From Paenibacillus dendrobii (GTDB lineage Bacteria; Bacillota; Bacilli; Paenibacillales; Paenibacillaceae): a stretch of DNA of 64,000 nucleotides. Position 1 is the stretch's first letter, and each line of letters starts with the position of its first letter. The DNA lies in contig NZ_WUBI01000002.1 of NCBI RefSeq assembly GCF_009807035.1, forward strand, positions 930,001 to 994,000. The letters are read 5' to 3'. Under the pieces are notes generated by a model, which did no database searches, was not told the DNA's origin, and worked only from the letters and a program-made list of their open reading frames with translations. The position numbers were made by a program, and so were the translations under genes. Below, piece by piece: positions 34,754 to 45,800 of this stretch.

Positions 34754-37700
34754 TATCCATCTACTCCTATCCTTTTTTCTAGGTCGTCAAGCCTGATAAC
34801 GCCTTGGACAAACTTCTCCATCGCTTCGATGACTTTTAGATCTTGGTATTCAGACTGACCTGTTTCCAGCTTCGGGGCCAATAAGGCCGAAATGGAACGA
34901 ATCGTCGGGTAATTGAGAAGTTCCCGGCCTGAAATACTGAGATCGTAACGTTGCTCGACCTCTCGAATCAATTTCATCATCAGGATCGAATCCGCGCCAT
35001 AGTCTTGCAGATCACGGCACACATTGATGTCTTGTTCAGCCATTTCGAGCTTTTCCGAGAAGAAGCCGACAAGATATCGTTCGACCTCTTCCTGAACTAA
35101 CGATCCGCCGCGATCATTCCCATTCTCAAAATCCGCTTCATTCTCCTTAGCGCCCATTATTATCGGAGCCTTTTCATTTACTGAATCTCTTCCCTCATAC
35201 TGCTTAACGATCTCGTTTAAGCTTTTATCCGTTTCCGCCGGAATCCAGTAACGTTCCCTTTTGAATGGATAGTTTGGCAATGAGATCACGCGGCCTTTTG
35301 CCTCCTGAAATAAGAGGCTCCAAGCTACTTTTCCACCCTTCGCCCAGTACATGGCGATGATGTCGAGATCACGGCTGTTCCTAAACTGTTGTGCCATCGA
35401 TTCTTCATCGTTCATCAAGGACAGCGCGTTCCCGTGCAATCCGCCCTCTGCGTTCCCGATAAACATCGGAACTGCGCTATCGACCGGTTGAACGTCCGGC
35501 TTGGATTGCAAAAAGTCGTCCAGCCCCTGAATAAGCTCTGCTTTGCGCTTCGCCACAATGGCTAACCGGCTCGCCAACGCTTCCCTTCCGACTTGAAGCG
35601 TATAGGCAAGATCGATCAATGAGATCTTACCGTTCGAGGCGATATAATCGCGCATCCCCTTCGCAACGGCATGCAGCCTTTCGACGTCAGTAGCCGAAAA
35701 GACAAAAATCCGGCTTGGATCGGAAACATCAGGCAGATTCTGTTCTGCCGAAGGATCGACATATTCTTCAATCACGGTGAATGCGTTCGTTCCGCTATTC
35801 GCCGATGTGCTGATCGCCCCCAGCCGCGGTCGATGATCCTGCCTTATCCATGGCCGGTCGCTTTCACTCGCCTGAAATGGCGCTTTCGAGAAATCGATAT
35901 CAGCATTACCCGTTTCAAAATTATGCAAGCCCAGCATCGTCTGCTCTCTCATCGCCATCAGCATCGTCATCAAACTGACGATTCCCGAAGCAGCGAAGGT
36001 ATGTCCGATTAACGGTTTGATCGAACCAATATAACCTCTAGGTTTATCGGATGCGGAGCTGCCGAATACTTTACGCAAACCGTCCATTTCCGCAGCATCT
36101 CCCAGTTTCGTCCCTACGCTATGCGAAATCATATATTGGATACCTGACGGATCGATTCGGTATTTATCGAGCGTGTCGCGCATCAACTCCGCCTGCCTGA
36201 CCGGATTCGGCGCCATCATGCCATGACCTTTCCCGTTATGGTTAACGCCGCTGCCCTTAATGCAGCCATAGATATGATCCTTATCGCGAATGGCCTTCGA
36301 TAAAGGCTTGAGCACCACGACGGCAACGGCTTCGCTTGGCACCATCCCGTCGGCTCGCTCATCAAATACATAAGACTTCCCGGTAGGAGAGACCAAATCC
36401 AGCATACTCATCCCGATATGCGCCGATGGCGAGACAAACAGGTTGATGCCGCCGGCCAAAGCCATTTCGCAATCATCCTGTCGTAAAGCTTGGCACGCTT
36501 GATGCAGGGCAACCAGACCGGAGGAGCAAGACGCTGTAACCGATAAATTCGGCCCTTTCAAGTCCAGCAGATAAGCAATGCGAGCGGATAGGACAGCATT
36601 CTGATTGCTGTAAAAAAGTCCCTGCTGCTTCACCATGAATCCATAATCGCCTTCTTCGATCCCGACATACACGCCGCACGATTTCCCTTTAATCCGCTCG
36701 CCCATGTACCCTGCATCTTCCAGAGCATGCCAGGACTCCTCCAGAAACAAGCGCTGGCAAGGGTCCATAATACGGGCTTCCTTCGGGGAAATTTTGAAAA
36801 ACAACGGATCGAAGCGATCAATGTCAGTAAGGAATCCTCCCCATTTCGCATGGCTCGTTCCAACGGCACCCGGTGCTTCTCCATCATAATCCCGCCAATC
36901 CCAACGATCCCGCGGTACCTCGGTAATGCTTTCTTTACGATGTTTCAGATTGTGCCAAAGCATTTCCACCGAATCTGCCTGGGGAAATCGTCCGCTCATC
37001 CCGATGATGGCGATTGGCTCGATTATTTTCTCAGTGCGAATGGGGTCGATATCCGTTCCCTTATTCCCCCGATCTTGCGGAGTATTCTCCTGCCCGATCT
37101 CTGGGTTAGTCGCAGCGTTACTTACAAGCTTCTGCTCCATTTCCCCCCGATAATACCATTTGACCGTCGCTTCATGATCCTGCACCAAATATTCAATGAT
37201 TTTGCCGATTGTGGAATAACCTAGCAGTGAGGATGGCGTAATATTAACGCCGTATAGGCTCGTGATTCTATCGGCAAATTCAAATAAATTGATCGAGTCA
37301 AAGCCGTACTCCAACAAATGCTCGTCAACGTCCAGCTTCTCGACAGGCACATGATGCAGCTGGCTTATTGCCTCCTTCAAATCCCGTTCTACGAATCGCT
37401 TCACATCGAAAGGTCCTTCTTCTTCGGCCATGCCGCTTGAAACGACTGGAAGTTTGGCGGGAACGATTCCCGGCTCATGTTCCTGCTGCAGTTTTAAGAA
37501 GCGATACACCATACTTCTTTGGCCTGCCATAATCAGGTACTGGGAATGAGGCTGCGTCAAGATACGCTCAAAGATGGATAATCCCTCTTCGGTTTCCAAA
37601 TAACGCTGGCCGCTGGATTTCAGATATTTCTCGTTATTGTCCTGATCCAACCCCATACCGCCGTCCCGCCATAATGGCCAATTGACGACAACCGTCTTGC

Positions 37701-40700
37701 CCAACGTTTCCCGCTTCGCCTCCAGCTTGTTTTTATATCGGGTATAGGCCATAAGGAAGCGATTCCCCACAGCATAGTCGCAAGTGCCGAAATCTCCCAA
37801 TATAGCGGCAGACGATGAAAAGTAACAAACGAAATCAAGAGCTCTTCCCTGCAGCAACTCGTCCAGCACGAGCGTTCCATTAATTTTGGGGGCGATGACC
37901 TGCTCGAAGCTTGTGAGCTCTTTCTTGAAAATACTTTGCGGATCGACGAGACCTGCGGCGTGGATGACGCCGTCAATCTCCCCGAATTGCCGTCTCGCAG
38001 ACTCCAGGCCTTCTCTCATCCGTTCCCTGTCGCAGGTATCCGCCTGGATATATCTGACACGGCCACCCAGGTGCTCGATTTGTCGGACGGTCTCCTGCTT
38101 CTTGGCATCCAGCTTCGATCTACCGCTTAAGATCAGATTGGCACCGTATTTTTGCGCGAGATGTCTTGCGAAAACAAGCCCTAGCTTGCCGAGTCCACCA
38201 GTTATAAAATAGGTGCCTCCCGCTTTCAACGGAGCTGCCCCCGGAATTGCGCCCGTCTCTTTCATGTTGCATTCGTATCGTTGTCCTTCTTCGTACAGCA
38301 CGCTCTGGATCTTGCCAGCAGCCTCCAGCTCCTTGTATAGCCGCGCTGTTATTTCTTCCGTCAGCCCTTGGGGATTCGCGCCATCTTCCTGCTGGATGAC
38401 TGCCTTTACGCGCGTCTTCGACACCATTGATCCGATGGAGCGTTCGAAGCCAATCCACGACTCCAGATAGCAGCGTTCACGTTCATTCGTATACGATGCG
38501 CCCAACAGAAGCCTCTCCGGTTCCAATTTGGCAGATGCGATCGCTTGTAAAATATAGACGATGCTGCTGTAATCTTCGGTAAGCGCACGATCTTCGTACG
38601 GCCATAGGTAGAGGACCGCAGAAATTTCGTTATGTGCGGCCCGTATGCTGCGAAATGCCTCTTCATACGCCCGCTTTGCATGCCTGTCCATGTAGTATGT
38701 CTGCTCGTAATTGTTCCGAAAATCATTATTTTGGGATAGGAACACAATATTGCATCCCGGATTCCGGGTTTGAATGTATTTCTTGACCCTGTTCTGATTG
38801 GTCGGATCAGAGAGAAAGCATACGATGGTGTTCAGCTCGATCGCCCGATAATCTGACAAAGGCGTTTCTTCCCAATCCTCTGTAAACATCATCGTTTCAT
38901 GAGATTCTTCCGGCTTTCCATCATTCATACCCGGCGGTTCTGTATCGGAATCTGGGCGATACCTGGCAATCGTTTTCCACGTATCATGCTTACCTTCCGC
39001 TGCGTTCGCTTGAATCCAGCATCGTTCTTTGGCAAACGGATACGTGGGCAAAGAGATTCGCTTCGACTTGCCATTAAGGTTGAGCCGTTCCCAATCGATC
39101 ACGGCGCCATTCACCCATAGATCCAACAGCTGACTCGCATCGCCGAGCTCCAGCCATCGCTCCTCCGCTTCCCGAATGTCCGTACTTGCCGTCGACCGCG
39201 CCGATTCGCCTTTCTTGGGTTTGGCCGGACTGCGATAGACGCCCTCCCCGCTTGCACCCATTTCCAAATAACGGTGCATCTTTATCCTCAGTTCTTGGAT
39301 CGAGGTTGCCGTCATGGCCAAACGGGCATTCATGCTTCCGCGCCCAACCTGCATCGTATACGCGATATCCGTCAAGTCTCGATCCGTATACTCTCCCTTC
39401 TCCAACGTTCGGACATACTGTTGGACATACTCGTCCAGCCTGCTGTCGTCCTTCGCCGACAGGACGAACAAGGCGGGATTTTGAACCCTGCTGCTTGCTT
39501 GACATGTTTGAGAATCCTGATTGTCCGAATGGGCAAATTCCTCGACGACCAGATGCACGTTCGTTCCTGTTGCCCCGAACGAATTGATCGCCGCGCAGCG
39601 CGGCTGATTCGAAGCCGTCTCCCATGGTTTCAACGTCGTATTTACATAAAAAGGGCTGTTCGCAACAGACATGTTGGAACTTCCATTTTCGTAATTTAAG
39701 GTTGGGGGGATGTGTCCATGCTTGATTGATAGCAGCACTTTAATTAGACCCGCGATCCCGGAGCCGAAGAAAGCGTGACCGATATTGCTTTTTAAAGCTC
39801 CCAGCGCGCAATAGCCAGTCTTTGCCGTAAATTTCCGGAAGGATTCCGTCAGTGCTTCATATTCAATGGCGTCGCCTAGTTTCGTGCCTGTCCCGTGCGC
39901 TTCAAACATCGTGATGTTTGCCGGATCGATGTCGAACTTCTCGTAAATACCGGTTTGCAGCCGGCTTTGCGCCAATCCGCTGGGAGCGGTCATTCCATTC
40001 GTTCTGCCATCCTGGTTCATTCCCCAGCCCCGGATAACCCCGTAGATATGGTCGTTGTCTTCAATCGCCTTATCCAAAAGTTTGAGGACGACAACACCTA
40101 TCGCTTCAGCCACTACGGTTCCGTTCGCCCGCTCGTCGAAGGTATAACAGAGGCCGTCGGGCGACAAGAGAAGTGATTGACTTGAGCCTATTAAAACATT
40201 GGGCGTCGTATATACCGCTCCGCCACCTGCAATCGCGGCTTCACAGTTGCCCAATACAAGACTGTCGCAGGCTTCCGCCAGAACCGCTAAGGTCGAAGAG
40301 CAAGACGTGTCGATACTCATCGCCGGCCCGACTAAATCTAGCAAATAGGAAAGCCTGCATGCGGAATATGAATCGGTCGGAAGGTAATAGGTCTCGATCT
40401 CTTGCTGTATGGTGATGGAATAATCTCCTTTGGCGCAGGCAAATACGCCCCAAGACTTGCCGCTCAGACCCCCCGGGTCATAGCCTGCATCTTCTATCGC
40501 TTTCCATGCTTCCTGGATGAACAGCCGCTCGCTAGGGTCCATCAGTTCCGCATCCCGCGGCGAAACTTTGAAGAATAACGGATCGAATTTATCGATATCC
40601 GTTAGAAATCCTCCCCGTTTCGAGTACGTCTTTCCCGGTGTTTTCGGATTGGGATCGTAATAATCGTTTATATCCCAGCCCCGGTCGCGAGGCGTTTCCT

Positions 40701-42846
40701 TTACGCTGTCGAGTCCGGTTTTCAAGTTTTCCCAAAATTGCTGCACATTGTCCGCATCCGGGAATCTTCCCGACATCCCGACAATCGCAATGGCTGGACA
40801 TGAAGGCGGCTTATCGTTGCCGGCGGCGGATCGTCCGTCATGCCTGGAGGTATGCATGCGATTCGTAAAAATGCTTTTGCAATGATCATAGAAAATTTTA
40901 ATGCTGTGATCCGCGTGCAAAATATCGAAATGGTTGTCGCCTTCTAGAATGATCGTTTGCAGATTCGGCAAAAAGGATGTCCATCCCTCAAGCAGCGGCA
41001 AAAATGATCCCATTTCGCGCTGGATGCGCTCCAAATAGTCCGGGTTCCAGACAGAACGCGATACGGCGTCAGCGGATTCGGTTCGAAATAACGTGGCTGT
41101 CAGCTCGTTCGGACGGGGGAGCTTCTGTACCCGATAATTCTGAATAGCGTTTAGATTGGACTGATGTACCTCCGACATCGAGCTCAATTTGAATGCCAGT
41201 TCTTCTTCGGACTGATTCAATCCTTTTTGTTTGCAGAGCTTGACGATATGGGGGACTAACGCATAATCCGAAACATCGCGTATATCATCGTCCGTCATTT
41301 GATAGAAATTCCAATCGATCTCTCCGTCAGGCCGCTTTTGCAGAAAAGCTTCATTCCGATTCAGGAGCGTTAGCAGCAAGAAATTTGCATTCATCAACAA
41401 GTTGTTTCTGAACGTTGTTTGAAAAAATTCGGATTCGTCTCCCAAAATACAGGGCGATTCCACCAGAAGGAGCGTTTCAACCCGTTTACCCAGCATTTGC
41501 AATTGACGGGCCATTTCATACGCTACAGTCCCCCCGAACGAAAACCCTGCCAATTGGTACGGCCCCTCCGGCTGTACGGCTGTAATGATTTCGCAATAGT
41601 ATCGGGCCATGTCGTGAAGCGATGTGAAGGGTTGATGCTCATAGGACAGGAAACCGCGCGCTTTAATGGCAATGATGCGGAATGCGCCGTCCGCTTGGTT
41701 TGCAATCCGATTATAGATGCCGACATCCCCAGACAGTGGATGAATCCAGAATGTGCACGGTCCGTCCCCATTTGCGGATAAAGGCACGATTTCCGGATAT
41801 TGCCGGATAAGCTGGCGAAGCCGTTCTTTCAACGGTTGCGCGGCGGGTGCCGAAGCTGAGGCTGAGGCGTTATCCCCTTCACCGCATAACCGAAGAATCT
41901 CGCCCAGGCTCCGATCGTTAAGATCGCGGATCGATAGCGCAAGTCCTAGTTTGTCGTGCATGAAGCTCAGCACTTCAGCGAAATCGAGGGAATCGAGGCC
42001 AAGCGTTTGCAAGCATTGCCGTTCATCCAGATGCGCCCTATTTAATTTTCGGTTGAGCATTTCCAATAATTGTTTTTCGGCACCTGGTTGTTTCTTCGCC
42101 GGGCCTCTAGCCAATAATTTCCCGCCCCATGGCCGGTGATCGACGTCATATTCAATCAATACGCCATAACATTGATTCTCATCATCCTTCGGTCTGTAAT
42201 TCTCCAACAAACCTAATATCGTAGCTCCGTGCAATTGATGAAATTTCAATATCGGATCGTCGAACAGGCCGTCCCGATGAATGTAGACCAAATATTGCTG
42301 AAGGGTAGCGCAATTGGATTTCATGAAATCGCGGCAGCGAGTAACGGCATAAACATGATGGATTTCCGGATGCAAGGAAAAATACTGGAGGACAAATTCA
42401 ATCAGTTCGCTGCCCCATCCATGATCTTGATAGACAGGCATCATATTGAGCGCTAGAAACTGGATGGCCGAACCGCTTAAATCCCGAAATGCTGGCACCG
42501 TCATCGATTTGATTTGTTTGATCTTGTCCTTTTGAATACGCTGCGTATAAATAACACCTCGTACGATTCCCTCGTATTCCAATACAAAGGTGAAGCAAGC
42601 CGGATCGATCAATCGCTGCTTAATTTCCTCACGGTCAGTTTGGAGAGGAACCGCCCAACATTCCCCTTCAATTTCCATTAATGATTCAATATCGCCTGCT
42701 GTTGCTAAACGGACAAGATAATCGCGTCTGACAAAATAATCGTTATGATGCTCTCCGCTTTTCAACGGACCCTCGAAGCTGACATCGGGAAAAAACTGCT
42801 GCACGGAGGCATGCAGCAGTTTTTCGTTCGCATGTATGTTAAGCAT
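34753..42846 (-). CDS. PKS-C: GNAT-ACP-TE-KS-KR-ACP-KS-ACP
   Basis: This 2697-aa protein has an unusual start. Residues about 45-190 are a GNAT domain with the acetyl-CoA loop QDHGWG (140-145). Then come an ACP (GLDSLDF, Ser286) and a complete thioesterase-type alpha/beta hydrolase (about 360-640; GFSFGG, Ser436). KS1 (about 684-1110) has DTSCSST (Cys849), EAHGTGT and NIGH. KR (about 1540-1740) has TGGLGKLG and CDYAVGN. ACP is GFDSIN (Ser1851). KS2 (about 1935-2360) has ASCSSG (Cys2107) but SHSVGT for the His motif and KPLIGH for KxNIGH. The last ACP is GADSIL (Ser2620). In other trans-AT systems GNAT-ACP loads an acetyl starter; the TE in between is not expected there. Its first 8 nt overlap PKS-B. 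Confidence 0.92.
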   Translation of the reverse strand: MLNIHANEKLLHASVQQFFPDVSFEGPLKSGEHHNDYFVRRDYLVRLATAGDIESLMEIEGECWAVPLQTDREEIKQRLIDPACFTFVLEYEGIVRGVIYTQRIQKDKIKQIKSMTVPAFRDLSGSAIQFLALNMMPVYQDHGWGSELIEFVLQYFSLHPEIHHVYAVTRCRDFMKSNCATLQQYLVYIHRDGLFDDPILKFHQLHGATILGLLENYRPKDDENQCYGVLIEYDVDHRPWGGKLLARGPAKKQPGAEKQLLEMLNRKLNRAHLDERQCLQTLGLDSLDFAEVLSFMHDKLGLALSIRDLNDRSLGEILRLCGEGDNASASASAPAAQPLKERLRQLIRQYPEIVPLSANGDGPCTFWIHPLSGDVGIYNRIANQADGAFRIIAIKARGFLSYEHQPFTSLHDMARYYCEIITAVQPEGPYQLAGFSFGGTVAYEMARQLQMLGKRVETLLLVESPCILGDESEFFQTTFRNNLLMNANFLLLTLLNRNEAFLQKRPDGEIDWNFYQMTDDDIRDVSDYALVPHIVKLCKQKGLNQSEEELAFKLSSMSEVHQSNLNAIQNYRVQKLPRPNELTATLFRTESADAVSRSVWNPDYLERIQREMGSFLPLLEGWTSFLPNLQTIILEGDNHFDILHADHSIKIFYDHCKSIFTNRMHTSRHDGRSAAGNDKPPSCPAIAIVGMSGRFPDADNVQQFWENLKTGLDSVKETPRDRGWDINDYYDPNPKTPGKTYSKRGGFLTDIDKFDPLFFKVSPRDAELMDPSERLFIQEAWKAIEDAGYDPGGLSGKSWGVFACAKGDYSITIQQEIETYYLPTDSYSACRLSYLLDLVGPAMSIDTSCSSTLAVLAEACDSLVLGNCEAAIAGGGAVYTTPNVLIGSSQSLLLSPDGLCYTFDERANGTVVAEAIGVVVLKLLDKAIEDNDHIYGVIRGWGMNQDGRTNGMTAPSGLAQSRLQTGIYEKFDIDPANITMFEAHGTGTKLGDAIEYEALTESFRKFTAKTGYCALGALKSNIGHAFFGSGIAGLIKVLLSIKHGHIPPTLNYENGSSNMSVANSPFYVNTTLKPWETASNQPRCAAINSFGATGTNVHLVVEEFAHSDNQDSQTCQASSRVQNPALFVLSAKDDSRLDEYVQQYVRTLEKGEYTDRDLTDIAYTMQVGRGSMNARLAMTATSIQELRIKMHRYLEMGASGEGVYRSPAKPKKGESARSTASTDIREAEERWLELGDASQLLDLWVNGAVIDWERLNLNGKSKRISLPTYPFAKERCWIQANAAEGKHDTWKTIARYRPDSDTEPPGMNDGKPEESHETMMFTEDWEETPLSDYRAIELNTIVCFLSDPTNQNRVKKYIQTRNPGCNIVFLSQNNDFRNNYEQTYYMDRHAKRAYEEAFRSIRAAHNEISAVLYLWPYEDRALTEDYSSIVYILQAIASAKLEPERLLLGASYTNERERCYLESWIGFERSIGSMVSKTRVKAVIQQEDGANPQGLTEEITARLYKELEAAGKIQSVLYEEGQRYECNMKETGAIPGAAPLKAGGTYFITGGLGKLGLVFARHLAQKYGANLILSGRSKLDAKKQETVRQIEHLGGRVRYIQADTCDRERMREGLESARRQFGEIDGVIHAAGLVDPQSIFKKELTSFEQVIAPKINGTLVLDELLQGRALDFVCYFSSSAAILGDFGTCDYAVGNRFLMAYTRYKNKLEAKRETLGKTVVVNWPLWRDGGMGLDQDNNEKYLKSSGQRYLETEEGLSIFERILTQPHSQYLIMAGQRSMVYRFLKLQQEHEPGIVPAKLPVVSSGMAEEEGPFDVKRFVERDLKEAISQLHHVPVEKLDVDEHLLEYGFDSINLFEFADRITSLYGVNITPSSLLGYSTIGKIIEYLVQDHEATVKWYYRGEMEQKLVSNAATNPEIGQENTPQDRGNKGTDIDPIRTEKIIEPIAIIGMSGRFPQADSVEMLWHNLKHRKESITEVPRDRWDWRDYDGEAPGAVGTSHAKWGGFLTDIDRFDPLFFKISPKEARIMDPCQRLFLEESWHALEDAGYMGERIKGKSCGVYVGIEEGDYGFMVKQQGLFYSNQNAVLSARIAYLLDLKGPNLSVTASCSSGLVALHQACQALRQDDCEMALAGGINLFVSPSAHIGMSMLDLVSPTGKSYVFDERADGMVPSEAVAVVVLKPLSKAIRDKDHIYGCIKGSGVNHNGKGHGMMAPNPVRQAELMRDTLDKYRIDPSGIQYMISHSVGTKLGDAAEMDGLRKVFGSSASDKPRGYIGSIKPLIGHTFAASGIVSLMTMLMAMREQTMLGLHNFETGNADIDFSKAPFQASESDRPWIRQDHRPRLGAISTSANSGTNAFTVIEEYVDPSAEQNLPDVSDPSRIFVFSATDVERLHAVAKGMRDYIASNGKISLIDLAYTLQVGREALASRLAIVAKRKAELIQGLDDFLQSKPDVQPVDSAVPMFIGNAEGGLHGNALSLMNDEESMAQQFRNSRDLDIIAMYWAKGGKVAWSLLFQEAKGRVISLPNYPFKRERYWIPAETDKSLNEIVKQYEGRDSVNEKAPIIMGAKENEADFENGNDRGGSLVQEEVERYLVGFFSEKLEMAEQDINVCRDLQDYGADSILMMKLIREVEQRYDLSISGRELLNYPTIRSISALLAPKLETGQSEYQDLKVIEAMEKFVQGVIRLDDLEKRIGVDG

Positions 42847-45800
42847 AATTTTTATTCAACCTCCTTGAATTCAAATGCTTAGCCATATACTTAGCGAGCT
42901 GGGAAGTCGTCGAATAATCAAATACGATCGTATCGCTTAAAGACAGATCCATTTCACTATTCAAGGCATGGATAAATTTTCCGACCAGAATCGAGTCCAA
43001 CCCAAGCTCCATAAAACTCCCATCCACATCAAATTCATCGAATTCGTCCAAGTATAAAAGGTCAACCAAAATGCTCTTGATTCGTCGTTCGATATCCGCT
43101 GCTTCGTACAACGCTTCGTCATCCTCATCGCTTACCACAGGTATAAATCCGGACTCGGTTTCAGGCTCAGTGACTAGAGAAGTCGCCATATGCTCCGGAT
43201 GAATGCCTAAGATATCGTCTACCGAAATAAACGAATGGTTTTCGGTCTGCTTAGGAAACTGCTGATCCATTTCGTTAGGCCAGAACGACTTCGGTCTGAA
43301 CGGGTACGTAGGAAGTTGTGGAATATGCTTCGGCGCATAATCAAGATAAAGATCCTCCCAAGGAATGGTGGCGCCATTCAGCCAAAATTGTGCTAAAGCT
43401 GCCCAATCCTTCTCCGCTATCAGCCGCTTGATTCGCTCGTCATGATTCGGCTCAAGTAATGCGGACCCGGCATGCTGGGTAGGCTCCTCCAACAGGAATT
43501 GCTCCATGCTGGCAATCAATTCTCCCGCATTGTGAGCGATGGCGGCAAAGCGTCGTTTCATCGGTTCACGTTTCAATTGCAGTACATAGGCGAGTTGGCG
43601 CAAATCCAGTCCGGGATGTTCTTTCAGGTACGCCTTCCAAATATTCACAACATCTCGGAGCGCATGATTCGTTTTTGCAGAGAAAACGAACAGCTTCGGT
43701 GCTCCGTCGGCGGCTGCATAACTCCTGTCCTCTTCTTCAGCCGAATGATCATATTCCTCCACGATGACATGCGCATAGACGCCACCGGCTCCAAAACTGT
43801 TAATTCCGATACGTCTTGGACTTCTTTCCCCGCTAAGCTCCATCTCCGGCCAGTTCGCCAATTTCGTTTCAACCGTGAATGGTAAGGTGTCAAAATTGAT
43901 GCTCGGATTCAACTGATCCGGCAAAGAAGTCGGGCATATCTGCTTGTGTTTCAGTTGCAAGAGAGCTTTAATAAACTGCGCCATTCCCGATACCGATTCC
44001 CCATGTCCCAGGCCTGCTTTGATTGAACCTAATGTATAGAGCCCGTTCTCGCGGTCGCGGGATGTTCCGAATACTTTGGTGATTGCGGACATTTCGATTG
44101 CATCGACCATCTCCGAACCGCTTGCCGCAGCTTCGATATGCCGGATGGTTCTCGGATCGATGCCGGCCGCGTCCATAGCCTTTTGGATAACGGCTGCTTG
44201 CTTCGCCGGATCGGGCACATTATAGCCATTCGTTCTTCCACTATGGGAAACAGCGCTGCCTTTGATGACCGCCCAAATATGGTCGTTGTCCCGTTCCGCG
44301 TCGGACAATCGTTTCAGGACCACCGCTCCCACGCCTTCAGACGGAATAAATCCGTTGCCGCCCTTGCCGAATACAGTGCTGCTCGAACGATCGGAGAGCA
44401 ATCCTCCCTGTGCGAGACTTGTATAGTTGCTTGGATGGACATATAAGTTTACCGCTCCCACGACAGCCATCGATATTTCCCCGTGCCTGATGCCTTCGCA
44501 AGCCTGGTGAAGCGCCGCAAGCGAGGAGGAGCACATCGTATCAACCGGAACGCTCGGACCATGGAAGTCCATAACGTAGGACAAACGGTTGACTATGGAC
44601 GCGAAAGACGTATTGTAAAATTGATGGGTAGTCCCGTTCCATAAATTGAAGCCTGTTTTGGTCACACCCCCGAATACACCGATCTGATTGCGGAGGCTTT
44701 CATCGATTCTCGAAGGCACATAGCCCGCGTCTTCAACCGCCTTCCAGCACTGTTCCAGGAAAATGCGTTCCTGAGGGTCCATCCGCATCGCTTCTGCCGG
44801 GGAGATGTTAAAAAATAAAGGATCGAAATCGGCGAACCCTTCCAGGAATCCGCCCCACTTGCTGAAGCTTTGCTGCTTGGCTAACGCATCTTCACGATTA
44901 GGATTAAAGAAGCCGTCGAGCGGCCAGCGTTCTTCAGACAACGCCGTAATGCAATTTTTACCGACTTTCAAATTGTCCCAGAACTCGTCAATATTTCTCG
45001 CCATCGGAAAACGTCCGCTTACGCCAATGACGGCTATCGGCTCATCATCCTTTCGGCCGGTATCAGCGCTCTCCCCAATTCTCTTCACTGCTCCAAGCTT
45101 GTTCCGCTTCGGCGTCAACGCTTGAAACACATCACCACTTCTCGCAACCGGATTTTCCGGTATTAACTGTTCAGGCTGGGAAGCATTCTCTGCCGGTATG
45201 TCATCTCCGATCCACTGCATGCATTCATAAGGGAATTCAGAAGCCAAATACCCGGACAAGGCGGCAAAGTTCCGGTACTCAAAAAAGATCGTATTGGAGA
45301 CATCGCTGAAATGATCGGCCAGCTTCCTATTCAGCAGCGTCAATTTGACCGAATCAACGCCATACGTCTCGAAAGGCTCCTGTGCGTTAATCTGATCGCT
45401 GCGTAGTTTAATGCTTTCTCCGAATAGGACCGTCAGTTTGTCGATCACCTTTTCTTTCAATTCGTCGAAATTGACTTCCTTCGCTTGTTTCTTCGGCTGC
45501 CGCGTATGGTCGACTGATTCGGCCATACGTATTTTCACTCTGATCTTGTCTGTATCGCCCTCCATAACAAGGACTTGATCCTGTTTCTGGTCCAGCGCTT
45601 GATAGAGGGCTTTTATGCCGGTCTCAGTCTTCATCGGAACCATGCCTACATTGTCAAACATGATCTTCTCGATCTCTTTGTCGACATGCATGCCGCCTTG
45701 TTCCCATAACGGCCAATTGATCGACACGGTTTTCCCCTGGCGCTCTCCTGTGGCTACCAATGTATTGCGGTAACTTGCATAAGCATCCATAAAGGCATTG

